Shown: positions 34,360 through 44,100 of the stretch, piece after piece | Position numbering within the stretch: position 1 is the first letter of the stretch | Layout: every line of letters starts with the position of its first letter | Source of the DNA: Colimorpha sp045222295 | Lineage (GTDB): Bacteria; Bacteroidota; Bacteroidia; Bacteroidales; P3 | Direction of reading: 5' to 3' | Length of the DNA stretch: 64,000 nucleotides | Assembly (NCBI GenBank): GCA_045222295.1 | Contig: JBGUXP010000008.1 | Location: 94,975 to 158,974, forward strand | Program-made: the position numbers and the translations under genes | The notes under the pieces: model-generated | The model's input: the letters and a program-made list of their open reading frames with translations, nothing else | Database searches by the model: none | Told to the model about the DNA's origin: nothing

Positions 34360-36773
34360 TTCTTTATCTTTTTAAATTTGACAATTCCGGATTTCCCGTT
34401 TCTTAGGCGGCCTTCCTCAAGGTCATCCACCAAGCCCGCCAACTTCCAACTGTAGATGACCTGTTTCAATGGGGTGCTCACATTCTGCACAGCCAGCGCG
34501 CTTTCCGCTTCCGCCCGCGTGAACTCCTCGGGCAATGCTTTCAGCACCTCTTCCCAGCGGTTGATGTTGCTGCCCGTCCCGTCCACATGGAACCTCAGCA
34601 GGTGCTGGTTTAGCATCGAGTTGGCCACCCATGTGGCAAAGTTGATGACGTTCTTGCGGATGGTCGGTGTCCCCTTCTCGTCCCACAGGAACCAGGCAAT
34701 CATTCCCGCTCTGAATCCTACCACCGCTGCTCGGCGGCAGAAGATGTCTCTCGTGCGGTCGTTCTGCCTCAGGGCTTCCACTTGCTGGCTCTTGATCCAC
34801 GCGGCGAGTGCCGTATTCAGCCAGTCGAGTTTCATCTCGTGTTCCGGTTGCACCTCTTCGCCTACCAGCGTCACGTTGTTGAGGTTCTCCAGCGCGCGGT
34901 CGACCACCTTCTTCTGCTTCTCGTCAAACTTCCCCCACACCGGCATCGGCTTGCCGAATTGGTCGGGCAACGTGACGAACATCACCCTGCTCACCAATCC
35001 GTCTTCCACATCGGGATAGAACCTCCGCATCGCCCGCGGCGTGCCGCTGAACAGGCAGTTGTAGTACAGCGCCACGTTGCCGCTCCACGAATTCTCCGAG
35101 GCGTAATCCTGTCCGTACAAACCGTTGTCGAACGCCACTCGCAACGCCTCCGAGAAGTTCGAGAAACCCCTGCTGAACGCCTTGTGCACGGTGTCTATCT
35201 CCTCGCTCAGCGCGAACAGGTGCAACCCCTGCGCAGCGTCCATTCGTTGCAGCAGTTTGGTAATCGACATCGTGGCGGGCACATAGCGCACAATGCCTTT
35301 GGGCTTTTCTCCAATCTCCTCGCGCTGTTTCTCGGTCACTTTCGTCTTCGTGAGTTTTATCTGCGCCATCTTCTCGTTCCACGCACGCTCTTTCTCACGG
35401 TTCACCTCGTCGCTGGCCATCATCTGTGCCAACTCATAGTTCACCAGCGAAACGATGAACGATTTGCCGCTTGCCTGTGGAGCCTCAAGACTAACCTGAA
35501 ACGACGGCGAATGCGATTTCCCATCCAGGTAAACGGCACGCAGCCGGGAGCCGAGGGCTCCAAGTATGGGCAGTTGGCACAGTACCACAGCTGCCTTGAA
35601 GTCAGCGGGCGCGATTTCCGCCCACTGGCGGAAGATCGGAGGCAGGGACGGCATCGTCTCGGTGCTAGTGATGATTTCGGGGATTTCTTCTTCTTCATTG
35701 CCTATGATTTTTGCTTTCTTGTCGATGATTTCAAGGGTTTCCTGCAGGTCCTTGGGGATGTTCTGTCCGCGTGCGGTGCTCAGCGAGTGGCGCACAATCT
35801 CCCTCACCTCGCCCTCGGGCAATCCATAGGTGGGCATCACCCTCACCATCGTCGCCTCGTTGAAGTCGGTGATATACCTCAGTCGCAGCGCCAACTGATA
35901 GAGACGCACGTTTCTCTCGCCTTCCGTCGGCTCCCCACCCGTGTGATAGAACCACTCCTTGATAATTGTCTCATACGGCACCCCCTTGTAATCCACCGGC
36001 CCTCCAGGAGCCACGGAAGTCGAGCGCAGTGCCAAACTCGTTTGAGCATTGCCGAGATGTAGTGGCGTAGACGTAGTCAAAAGTCCTTCCGTCTGGTCAA
36101 TGGTGGCGCTCGCTTCGCTCGCGCCCCCACTTTTCACTTTTACCTCTTCACTTTTCACTGTGCCCGTCGATTCGGTCGACGGGTTCTGCCCATTAGCCCC
36201 ATTAAGCCCATTCTCCCCATTCTTATACACGCACCCTTCCTCAGGTTCCTCCATCCAGATGGCCTTGTTGTCCATATAGTAGGTATACGAATCGTGTACC
36301 AGAAACGAGCACCGCGCCCAATCTTTGCACACCCCGTCATACTCCACCTTCAGGTTGCTCGCCAACCACTTCTGGCAGTCGGCAATGGTCTTCAAAGTTG
36401 GCAGACACTTGGCCACGATGCGCAAACCGTGCGTGGAGGCTGTTTTGCCCACATAGACGATGCGCAACTCTTTGAGCCTTCCGGCAATCTTCTCACTATA
36501 CAGTTTGAAGGGGTCGTCCACGTGGTCGATATCCAGCATATAGAGTCCGCTGGGTTGCGCCTCGCGGGCAATACGGCGGTCGGGGAAGAACGCCTGCCAA
36601 GTAACCACAGGCAACCGCTTCTTCAATTCCCCGCGCTTGTCGGGGTCTTCTTCTGCCGCTATCTCCTTGCAGAGTTGCAGCAGTTCCGCGCTGTTGGCGG
36701 TTTCCAGATACACCTCATAGGTGCACTCCACCCCCTTCTGCGCTTTCGGTGATTTAAAAATACTGAATTTCAT
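34356..36773 (-). CDS. VirE_N-DUF3987 primase/helicase-like protein
   Basis: 805 residues. Residues about 1-170 match the VirE_N/BT4734-like domain (primase-polymerase-like: SGLYMLDIDHVDDP, THGLRIVAKC), and about 350-700 the DUF3987 helicase/ATPase-like domain (degenerate P-loop LEAPQASGKSFIVSL, SEEIDTV, FSGTPRAMRRF). Such fusions are replication proteins of Bacteroidota mobile elements. The linker (about residues 180-260) is a pile of in-frame short repeats: a hairpin repeat at 36157-36182, GGGGCTAATGGGC-type units at about 36190-36225. The start is preceded by a GTTTARA tandem leader. Confidence 0.85.
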   Translation of the reverse strand: MKFSIFKSPKAQKGVECTYEVYLETANSAELLQLCKEIAAEEDPDKRGELKKRLPVVTWQAFFPDRRIAREAQPSGLYMLDIDHVDDPFKLYSEKIAGRLKELRIVYVGKTASTHGLRIVAKCLPTLKTIADCQKWLASNLKVEYDGVCKDWARCSFLVHDSYTYYMDNKAIWMEEPEEGCVYKNGENGLNGANGQNPSTESTGTVKSEEVKVKSGGASEASATIDQTEGLLTTSTPLHLGNAQTSLALRSTSVAPGGPVDYKGVPYETIIKEWFYHTGGEPTEGERNVRLYQLALRLRYITDFNEATMVRVMPTYGLPEGEVREIVRHSLSTARGQNIPKDLQETLEIIDKKAKIIGNEEEEIPEIITSTETMPSLPPIFRQWAEIAPADFKAAVVLCQLPILGALGSRLRAVYLDGKSHSPSFQVSLEAPQASGKSFIVSLVNYELAQMMASDEVNREKERAWNEKMAQIKLTKTKVTEKQREEIGEKPKGIVRYVPATMSITKLLQRMDAAQGLHLFALSEEIDTVHKAFSRGFSNFSEALRVAFDNGLYGQDYASENSWSGNVALYYNCLFSGTPRAMRRFYPDVEDGLVSRVMFVTLPDQFGKPMPVWGKFDEKQKKVVDRALENLNNVTLVGEEVQPEHEMKLDWLNTALAAWIKSQQVEALRQNDRTRDIFCRRAAVVGFRAGMIAWFLWDEKGTPTIRKNVINFATWVANSMLNQHLLRFHVDGTGSNINRWEEVLKALPEEFTRAEAESALAVQNVSTPLKQVIYSWKLAGLVDDLEEGRLRNGKSGIVKFKKIKK
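36157..36183. repeat. Hairpin repeat family A, copy 1 (in coding sequence)
   Basis: ACTGTGCCCGTCGATTCGGT followed by CGACGGG. The stem CCCGTCG/CGACGGG replaces CCCAGCG/CGCTGGG of the other copies, so both arms changed together. Confidence 0.8.
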
Positions 36774-36808
36774 AACTCTAAACTCTAAACTTTAAACTTT
36801 AAACTTTA
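36774..36808. repeat. TAAACNN tandem leader
   Basis: About five 7-base units (TAAACTC, TAAACTT) between two minus-strand genes. Similar tracts precede the genes at 55363 and 55610. Confidence 0.7.
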
Positions 36809-37147
36809 CGAGATCTCCCTGTCGGCTATGATCACCGACACCAGCACCTTCACCTCCTCCAGCAGTTTTTCCTGCAGTTTCTGCTCATCGGCGCAGAAGT
36901 GGAACGTCACCGTGTAGTCACCATCGGGACGGCGCACATAGCGCGAGTGCCGTGTGCGGCCAATCTCCTTGCTTCTGGGGCCACGGGGTTGGTTCTGGGT
37001 GAACATAATCTCGCCCTTCTCACTGTTGAGGAACACCTTCCCGCTCATCGGACGCATATCGACGGAATTATCGCGTGTGTACATATCCACGCATACATCT
37101 TTGATTCTTTTATAGACAGGAGTCTTTTCGTTTTTCTTGGTAGCCAT
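36806..37147 (-). CDS. Small basic protein of unknown function
   Basis: 113 residues, Lys/Arg rich start (MATKKNEKTPVYKRIKDV), one likely beta-rich domain (GKVFLNSEKGEIMFTQN ... GDYTVTFHFCADEQKLQ). No family recognised. It lies between the primase/helicase gene and the HTH gene in the same direction, so a role in element replication or control is possible but only by position. Confidence 0.55.
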   Translation of the reverse strand: MATKKNEKTPVYKRIKDVCVDMYTRDNSVDMRPMSGKVFLNSEKGEIMFTQNQPRGPRSKEIGRTRHSRYVRRPDGDYTVTFHFCADEQKLQEKLLEEVKVLVSVIIADREIS

Positions 37148-37174
37148 AATCTTGTTGTTTTTAATTGTTTTTTT

Positions 37175-37233
37175 ACTGTGCCCAGCGGTTTTCCCGCTGG
37201 TCCATTACTGTGCCCAGCGATTCGGTCGCTGGT
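37175..37233. repeat. Hairpin repeat family A, copies 2 and 3
   Basis: Two units, 37175-37203 and 37206-37233, each ACTGTGCCCAGCG + loop + CGCTGG. Three further GC hairpins follow at 37243-37330 (CCCCATCGGGG, CCGGGGGTTTTAACCCCCGG, GCCCCGTAGGGGC), the last two reaching the end of the next gene. Confidence 0.8.
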
Positions 37234-37304
37234 CTTGTTCCATAGCCCCATCGGGGCGTCAGATCTTAGCCGGGGGTTTTAACCCCCGGTAGTGCCGTCC
37301 CCCC

Positions 37305-37598
37305 CTACCTTTGGAGCCCCGTAGGGGCGGCAGGAAGGACCTTCTCCCATTTCAGCCGATAACTTGCATCGACCTCAACCAGGTTCTGGTGTCGTCCCAG
37401 CAGTTTACTCACGTTGGCCTGAGTAACCCCCAGCACCTTCGCCACATCCTTCTGCCTCATCAGCGGCTGTTTCATCAGCATAGCGGCCATCAGGCAGCGG
37501 GCATCCACGAGGTCTCTTCGGCGACAGTTGCCCAGCAGGTCCTTTTCGGTCACCCCAAGTGTTCTGAGCACTTTCTGATATACCATTTCGTTTGTCAT
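37305..37598 (-). CDS. HTH protein resembling the C-terminal domain of DnaA
   Basis: 97 residues from ATG 37598; the frame is open for 39 more codons but those include the promoter-like TATTTTTGC (37672-37680) and terminator. Layout VLRTLGVTEKDLLGNCRRRDLVDARCLMAAML followed by QKDVAKVLGVTQANVSKLLGRH resembles domain IV of DnaA (R-rich helix and HTH), so it may bind DnaA-box-like sites; a perfect TTATCCACA lies 1.7 kb upstream at 39265. Family inference only. Confidence 0.6.
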   Translation of the reverse strand: MTNEMVYQKVLRTLGVTEKDLLGNCRRRDLVDARCLMAAMLMKQPLMRQKDVAKVLGVTQANVSKLLGRHQNLVEVDASYRLKWEKVLPAAPTGLQR

Positions 37599-37684
37599 AA
37601 CTAATCGTTTTTTGTCGTTTTGGTTTTCGTTTTCGTGCTTGGCCGAGCTCTTTCTGAAATCGATTTCGCTGGCAAAAATAGGGC

Positions 37685-37712
37685 AAAAAAAACACCGGAG
37701 AAACCTCCGGTG
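37685..37712 (-). terminator. Terminator of the gene at 37789
   Basis: Minus strand CACCGGAG / CTCCGGTG (37693-37712) followed by T8, with a TATTTTTGC -7-like box just beyond (37672-37680) that may start a new transcript for the HTH gene. Confidence 0.85.
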
Positions 37713-37788
37713 CATTATTAGTTTTTCCTGTGAAATTATTAGTTACAGGGTATCTTTTCTGTTAGTTCCTGCATTAGTCGATTTAGTT

Positions 37789-38292
37789 CTACATTTGGAA
37801 AATTTGGTCGATTATTTTCGCAGAATCGGCATTGGGAGCGCTGGTATTTTTGAAGGTTTTCGGTAACTCATTGCCTTTCTTGTCTTTAAAGCAAACCATC
37901 GCTATTTCCCATCTGGAATTCAGATATCTGCGTACCATGTCCGCCAACACGCGTGTACTCCCATACCAGCGTATGGGTTCGAGTGGTGCTGTCCCCTCGC
38001 CGCACATCAGCCAGTTGAAGTTCGTTTTTGAAACCTCACCTGCCTTTATCAGCCCTGCTGCCGTCAGTCGTCTATACACATCCGCCCAGTGAGCCATCAT
38101 GCTTTTATCAAGACCAAAATGGGCGAGAGCCCTCTCTCCGTTGTCGTTGTCGCCCACCTTTACCGTCGCTTTGTCGATATTCAGATTCACCACCTCGTTA
38201 TCATGCACATCCACGTACGACCCACCGTACATATTTATAGTATTTCCTGCCATAACTCTTAATTTAACCATTTCCTGTTCTGTATGCTGCAA
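37789..38292 (-). CDS. Hypothetical protein of the island, motif shared with the gene at 38446
   Basis: 167 residues at most. The first ATG (38292) falls in a hairpin repeat, so ATG 38268 (MVKLRVMAG) or 38253 is more likely. No family recognised. The N-terminal strand YVDVHDNEVV resembles YINIHENKEV near the C-terminus of the neighbouring gene. The C-terminal part (FNWLMCGEGTAPLEPIRWYG, DMVRRYLNSRWEIAMVCF) looks like a compact alpha/beta domain. Its terminator lies at 37685-37712. Confidence 0.55.
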   Translation of the reverse strand: MQHTEQEMVKLRVMAGNTINMYGGSYVDVHDNEVVNLNIDKATVKVGDNDNGERALAHFGLDKSMMAHWADVYRRLTAAGLIKAGEVSKTNFNWLMCGEGTAPLEPIRWYGSTRVLADMVRRYLNSRWEIAMVCFKDKKGNELPKTFKNTSAPNADSAKIIDQIFQM

Positions 38293-38305
38293 TAGTATTG
38301 CAGCC
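38280..38305. repeat. Hairpin repeat family B, copy 1
   Basis: TGTATGCTGCAATAGTATTGCAG. Related units are at 39315-39340 and 39351-39374. Confidence 0.7.
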
Positions 38306-38345
38306 GTTTCGTCTGGTGTAAGCCCGTTTACGGGCGCCCCCTTTT

Positions 38346-38443
38346 ACTGTTCCCAGCGTTTCTCCGCTGGGCCTCTAACCACTGTGCCCAGCGGTTTCCC
38401 CGCTAGCTATACCCCCACTGTGCCCAGCGATTTGGTCGCTGGG
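38346..38443. repeat. Hairpin repeat family A, copies 4-6
   Basis: Three units at 38346-38373, 38381-38407 and 38417-38443, variants of ACTGTGCCCAGCG + 4-7-base loop + CGCTGGG. They fill the space between two genes. Confidence 0.85.
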
Positions 38444-38445
38444 AA

Positions 38446-38970
38446 TCACCCCGCCACCTTCACCTCTTTATTCTCGTGTATATTAATATAGTTCCCGTTG
38501 ACGGTCACCGTCCTCAGTTCCGCCTGCTCATCATCCAAACATTCGATGGTCGCCGACAACTCCTCCGGCAGCGAAAGTCCGTTCACACTGACAAACTCCA
38601 AGATCATATTTTTGATATACGCCCTCTTGTCGGATGTCTTACGTTTCGAACGGTTTACGTAGGTACCCAACGCCTTTACCACCCCATCTTCCGATGACTT
38701 CTTAGCCACGCTATCAGACAATTTGCGGGTTTCCATCAGGTTCATCTCCAGTTCTGCCCTCTGCCTCTTTTCCTCTGCCAACTGCTGTTGCAGCGACTCT
38801 ATCTCCTCCTGCTGTCGTTTGTTATCCGCTATCACCTCGTCGATACCGTCCAGCAGTTTTTTGTAATCCTCCATCTGAGTCAACTTTGCCATCAGCCTAT
38901 CGCTCTCTTTCTCAATCCCGTACCGCGCATTCTGCGCCATCTCCATGTAGTCAATAATATTACCCTTCAT
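38446..38970 (-). CDS. Coiled-coil protein of the island
   Basis: 174 residues from ATG 38970 (upstream ATG at 38997 is possible but less likely). Residues about 20-95 form a long coiled coil (IADNKRQQEEIESLQQQLAEEKRQRAELEMNL), followed by a basic segment (VNRSKRKTSDKRAYIKN) and a C-terminal strand motif NYINIHENKEV. No family recognised. First gene of the minus-strand replication-like module, driven by the promoter at 39062-39092. Confidence 0.6.
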   Translation of the reverse strand: MKGNIIDYMEMAQNARYGIEKESDRLMAKLTQMEDYKKLLDGIDEVIADNKRQQEEIESLQQQLAEEKRQRAELEMNLMETRKLSDSVAKKSSEDGVVKALGTYVNRSKRKTSDKRAYIKNMILEFVSVNGLSLPEELSATIECLDDEQAELRTVTVNGNYINIHENKEVKVAG

Positions 38971-39061
38971 ATCTTTTTGTGTTTTTATAGGTGACAAAAA
39001 TTACACAAGGCATTGATAATCCTTGTGCATACACTTACTTTTCTATATGTTTTTCGACCCA

Positions 39062-39092
39062 CAAAAGTACAGAGAAAATCCCGAATAACAAA
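39062..39092 (-). promoter_or_regulatory. Promoter of the replication-like module
   Basis: Minus strand TTTG (39089-39092) and TACTTTTG (39062-39069) with a 19-base gap; first ATG 92 bases downstream at 38970. Confidence 0.75.
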
Positions 39093-39377
39093 TAGAAAGT
39101 TTTCAACATTTCGCAAAGCGAGAGGAGAACCGAACTTGTTTGAGTTATCCCGAGCCAAAGAAATGTCAGCGTTAGCTAACACATATAGTTACGAAGGCAA
39201 CCGCCACTCCCAAACCATTACCCAATAACACTTTCCCCTGTCGAGAAAAAAATTATCGGAAAAGTTATCCACAGCCCCTACTGTGCCCAGCGCCTCTCCG
39301 CTGGGTCTATTGTTCTGTATGTTGCATCACCGATGCAGCCCCAATCGTCCAGTATGTTGCAATGTTATTGCAACAAA

Positions 39378-39410
39378 AAAAGGAGCCACCCTTCTAGACA
39401 GCTCCCGTTT
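39378..39410 (-). terminator. Terminator after the DUF262 gene (end of the defence cluster)
   Basis: Minus strand GGGAGCTGTC / GGTGGCTCC with 6-base loop, then T7 (plus-strand A-run at 39375-39381). Confidence 0.75.
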
Positions 39411-39432
39411 CTTTGTTATCCTGGTGAGATAA

Positions 39433-41103
39433 TCAATCCTCTTGCATTTCTCCCGTACCTTCAAGAAGTATTTCTTGTTCACTTTCATCCAAACTGCTAT
39501 TCAGCGTTTTTACACCGTCTCCAACATGGCAAATAGCATTAATTGCTTTGAGGATAGATTGTCCACGTTTCTCTATAAAACTATTGAAATCGTCCTGGAG
39601 AGCAGCATTGAGAGCCTCTTCCTCAATGAAATGTGTCTTGAGTTGGTCAGCTAGTTTTGGATTTGTCTCTGAGTATCCTTGCAGATACCTCGAGGGGTAT
39701 TTGTTGGAAATTTCCTGATTAAGGTGCTTCGAGATGAAGGCAAAATTCAGAAGAGAATTAATCTCTTCTGTCTTTACGCCAAGTTTATTTGCCAGTGAGT
39801 TGGGGAAGAAGTGATGATTCTCTTTAGCATTCTGCCGCGAAGCATTGGTCTTGTCGAGGGTCACCACGTCACCATTGTTGAAGTCGAGAGGTTTCTGTAG
39901 CGCCATCAAACAAAGAACGCCGTTCTTGATAACCGACCGGTGTCCCATTCGGATTTTCTTGAGGTCGTCTAGTACAAGTTTAACAGTAAAGACGCGGGTA
40001 ACAGTGGAATCCTGCACTAAGTCCTCTATCCATCGGGCATCGTTATTCATCTTGGTAAAAGTGGAACTGGAGTACCGATTGGAGAATGTCAACGTCCAAA
40101 ACCAGTCAGTTAGTGCCTGTTTGTGTTCAGGAAGTACAGATGACTGACCGGTAATGAAGAAGTAGTATTGAAGCACGGGGATGATGTTTTGGTATGGGAT
40201 AATTTCCACCCCTTGCACTCCCCATTGGTTCTTCATAAAGTCAATAGCCAGCCGGATACACTCTGTCGTCCTTTTCCAAGCTTCTTTACAGTCTTCATTC
40301 TTGAGTGCCAGCTGGTGCGCCTTTACACAGTCTTTCCTGACGTTCAACGCCAATGATTGCACAAAAATCTCATTATCGATTCTTCCCCACAATTGGACGG
40401 AGGCTTCGTTATTGAAATCTGATATCTGGTCGCGCAGGTCAAAATCGCTTGACCATACCGATGCGTGTACAAGATCAAACAATGAGAGACGTCTACCTCC
40501 TTGGTTGATGCGTTCAAATATGGTTACCACCTCTTCCAAGGTCATATCAAGCGATTTGATGATGCTGATAGGGTAGTTGTCAAAGGTGGCTTTACAGGAG
40601 GAGAGTGTACGTGCAAGTTCCTTGTTGCCGGAAGCGGAGTAATCCATCAACAATTCGTCATATTCTTGCTGATCAAAGATCTTCCACGCTGGGATGTTAT
40701 TCGGTTCCGTCTTCAAAGTGGGAATCTTGAATACGCGTTTATCCAGATTGAAGCATATGCTGCTATAGTCAATCCCACTCAGTTTTTTCCCTTTCAGGGC
40801 CACGTATAGCGACGTGATACGTTGTTGTCCGTCCAAGATGAAAGTGAACCTATTGGCAGCAGGCTTTATCGGAAATCCAAATTCTGTGATATCTCTACAG
40901 AACCCTTCCATCTCAGTATCAGTTTCCCATAAGAAGAAGGAACCGATTGGAAATTCGTGATAGATACTATTGAGCAGTTTTACAATCTTGGCTCTTTCCC
41001 AAACATAAGAGCGTTGAAAACGGGGAATACGCATATTCCCTTGCTCCAACTCGTGAAATACTTTGGCAATATTCCAGTTATTGATGATTTCTATATGGTT
41101 CAT
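39433..41103 (-). CDS. DUF262 protein with HNH-like C-terminus
   Basis: 556 residues. N-terminal DUF262 domain with the ParB-like motif FILDGQQRITSLYVAL (about residues 88-103) and MRIPRFQRSYVWE. Near the C-terminus NHHFFPNSL followed by NSLLNFAFISKHLN and NKYPSRYL resembles the His-Me (DUF1524/HNH-like) nuclease centre seen in GmrSD and SspE-type effectors. Likely an NTP-sensing nuclease of a defence system. ATG overlaps the hsdR stop (ATGA), so it is translationally coupled to the restriction subunit, and it ends the cluster. Confidence 0.8.
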   Translation of the reverse strand: MNHIEIINNWNIAKVFHELEQGNMRIPRFQRSYVWERAKIVKLLNSIYHEFPIGSFFLWETDTEMEGFCRDITEFGFPIKPAANRFTFILDGQQRITSLYVALKGKKLSGIDYSSICFNLDKRVFKIPTLKTEPNNIPAWKIFDQQEYDELLMDYSASGNKELARTLSSCKATFDNYPISIIKSLDMTLEEVVTIFERINQGGRRLSLFDLVHASVWSSDFDLRDQISDFNNEASVQLWGRIDNEIFVQSLALNVRKDCVKAHQLALKNEDCKEAWKRTTECIRLAIDFMKNQWGVQGVEIIPYQNIIPVLQYYFFITGQSSVLPEHKQALTDWFWTLTFSNRYSSSTFTKMNNDARWIEDLVQDSTVTRVFTVKLVLDDLKKIRMGHRSVIKNGVLCLMALQKPLDFNNGDVVTLDKTNASRQNAKENHHFFPNSLANKLGVKTEEINSLLNFAFISKHLNQEISNKYPSRYLQGYSETNPKLADQLKTHFIEEEALNAALQDDFNSFIEKRGQSILKAINAICHVGDGVKTLNSSLDESEQEILLEGTGEMQED

Positions 41104-44100
41104 GAGGTATGTATTACTGCTTTTAATATTCCCACTGTTCGGTAGTCGCCATCAGAATCGAGCACGATGGTATTGTAATCCTTGTTCAGCGGAATCAGTT
41201 CCACTTTGCTGTGCTGCCAGCCTTCTTCTGTCACCACCTTTTCGCTGTGGTATTTTTTGATGGTGTATTTGCCGTCATAATCAGGGTCAAGTTCGCTGCT
41301 CTGTGTGAGTACAATCTCACCCTCGCGCGAACCAGCTTTGTACCACTCGAAGACGCAATAGTCGCCGTCCTTGATTCTAGGTTGCATGGAGTCACCCTTT
41401 GCGTGAACTACAAAGTGTCTGTCTCGGTCGGGCGTGAATCCGTGTCCCGTAGCATCTATCCAGCCTTCCTGTTCGGGTTTCTCACCGTCCTCGAAATAGC
41501 CACAGGCTGCCCGCAAAGTGTAGAGCGGAATGCATCCTTCACGATACTCGTCGTAAAGCGGTATCACCTTTGAAGTCGAGGGTTCGTCTTCTTCGGGTAG
41601 GGATGTGTTGATGTCGTTGTCCACCGGAGAGAGACTCTCATATTTCTTGTAATTCTCCACCTGGTCAAGTACACGCTCAAAGATGGCTTTGTTCCATTGT
41701 GGAGGATAGCCGTTGTTGTATAGTAGCACAAGAAGGTTGCTCTCTAAAGTGCTCCGCAGGTTACCATTGTTCATCCAGTCGGCATAAAGCGAGTTGTCGT
41801 CTATCATCTCCTTTATCTTCCTGGCCAACATTTTGCACTTGTCCTCTGGATAATAGAAATCGTTTTTGTCGCGGATATCAACAAGAATATCGTAGAAAGC
41901 CTTCTCTTCGAAGGTTATACCGAGGGCTTTGAATTGTTCACGGTCTTTCTTCAGGTCTTCGAATATCTTCTTGATTTGTTCCGTCAGTTCCGAGACTTTA
42001 TCCTCTACCAGATTGCCAACAGCACCAACAACTCCCGATACCGTATCGTTTACTATCTTGGCTTTACGGTTGTTGTATTCCTCCAATGTGGCATTCAGCA
42101 TCTCTTCAAACTGATTTGCTTTCAGTTTGTTGGCTCTCTGATATTCCTTGATAGCTTTCTTCAGTAGCTTTACCAACAGCTGGAATCTCGTATGCGGCAG
42201 TTTCACATCTTCTATCTCACGAAGCATTCCTTCGCCAAACAGGTCTTCTTCCGAGTTGGCCGTAAGTATCGTCTGAACGCCATTGAACTGTAATGCCTCA
42301 CTTACCATCCGTTCTACCGCCTTGTTCATCACGGCAGCCGTCTTCCCATCGGAAGTCATCTTCCGTATGAAGGAACTGATGCCCATATAGCATTGCGAGA
42401 GTGCCGTCTCTGCATCGTTCAGCACTCCGGCGGGGTGACAGATATTGTAAGCTCCCGTCAGTCGTCTCACATGTCCGTGAAACAGCGTTGCCCTCGTCAT
42501 CTTGTCACCTTCTTTCTTGGGGATGGAAAGAATGAATTCGGCTGCTTTTTGCAGACATTGCATTCGCTCGACAGGCTTGTCCGATGTCAGGAATGGTGCC
42601 AAACTGAAACCCTGCATTATCTCATCAAGGCTCTTCAGTTCGTTGAGCAGGATGCCCCGTGCCATTTCGATGTCGTTATCATTGCCGCTGGAGTCACCGC
42701 CATATTGCTTCATGGCTTGAAGCATATTGTGCCGAATGCCTATATAATCCACTATCAAGCCGACTTCCTTTCCTGGGAAACGGCGGTTCACACGGCTGAT
42801 GGTTTGGATAAGCGTGTGCTTCTGCAAAGGCTTGTCGTTATAAAGAACAGTTAGCGACGGACAGTCGAAGCCCGTAATCCACATGTCGACCACAATGGCT
42901 ATATGGAAGTTGCTGTCGTCGTTCTTGAAGTCGTCAGCCAACTGTTTGCGGTCTCCCTTGTCACCCAGTAGGGCGTACATCTTTGGCTCGTCGTCTTTCT
43001 CTCGGGTAGCAATCAAGTTGAGGAATGCCACCTCGTTAAGGTTCTCAAGCTGCTCTTTAGTGTATTTGGAGTCATCGATGGTTTTCTTCTTCTCCGTCCA
43101 TTCAGGCCTAATGGCGGCTATTTTCTTGTATAGTTCGTAGGCTATCTTGCGCTCCGAGCATACAATCATGGCCTTTTGCAGTTGCTCTGTGTTGTCGGCC
43201 ACACGAGCTTCGTAGTGCTTCACAATGTCGTCGGCCAATCGTTCCAGACGTTCGGGATCGCCAAGAATCGTGTTCATGTTCGACATCGCCCGTTTGCTTT
43301 TTTCTATCTCCGCTTCCGATGCTCCCTCTTCAGCACACGCTTTGTAGTATTCTTCTATCTCTTTTATTTTCTTGCTGTCGAGTAGCGCATGACTGATGCG
43401 GCCTTCATACATGATGTCTACCGTGATGCCGTCTTCTTTCGACTGCCGCATGGTGTAGCGGTCCACTTCCTCACCAAACACATGCACCACCTCGTCGATA
43501 GGTGTTCCCGTAAAACCGACATATGTGGCATTGGGCAAAGCATCGCGTAGGTATTTGGCGAACCCGAAGGTGATGAAAGCACCTGTTTCTCCTTTATCCT
43601 TATCGGTATTGATGCGCATCTTCGAACCGGTGTTGTTCTGGGTGCGGTGAGCTTCGTCGCTGAAGCAGATGATGTTGGGTCGGTCGCTCAACAATCCGGT
43701 CTCTTTAGTGAATTTCTGTATGGTGGTGATATACACACCTCCCGTCTTTCTCTCGCGGAGTTCGTTCTCCAAGTCGTTCCGGCTGTCGAACACTCGCACA
43801 TTGTTGTCAACCAAATATTTTGTCGATTTCGCGAATAGTTTGATGCTCTGGTCCTCCAAGTCTTCTCGGTCAACGATAATGATGACTGTGGGCGAACCAA
43901 GATGCGACTTGTAGCGTTGCTGCAGCTGGCGGGCGAGGAACAACATGATATAGGTCTTTCCGCATCCCGTAGCTCCAAAGAAGTAACCTCCTTTTCGTTT
44001 CTCGTTCTGCTCTTTGTCGTAAACAGATAGGATATGGGCGGCAAGTTTGTTGGTGGCAAAGAACTGGGGATAGCGGCACACAATCTCTATCTCTTTGTTT

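Larger units (their letters stand above)
38971..39432. other. Control region between the replication module and the defence cluster; possible origin
   Basis: No gene. Contains the module promoter (39062-39092), a perfect DnaA box TTATCCACA (39265-39273) and a partial one (TTATCCCGA, about 39141-39149), one family A hairpin (39280-39305), two family B hairpins (39315-39340, 39351-39374) and the terminator of the DUF262 gene (39381-39410). The density of structured repeats next to a primase and a DnaA-C-like gene makes a replication origin plausible. Confidence 0.5.

Noticed and set aside
36157..39305. Hairpin repeats as a CRISPR array
   Set aside because: Spacing is irregular, units are themselves hairpins with sequence variation, and no cas genes are present.
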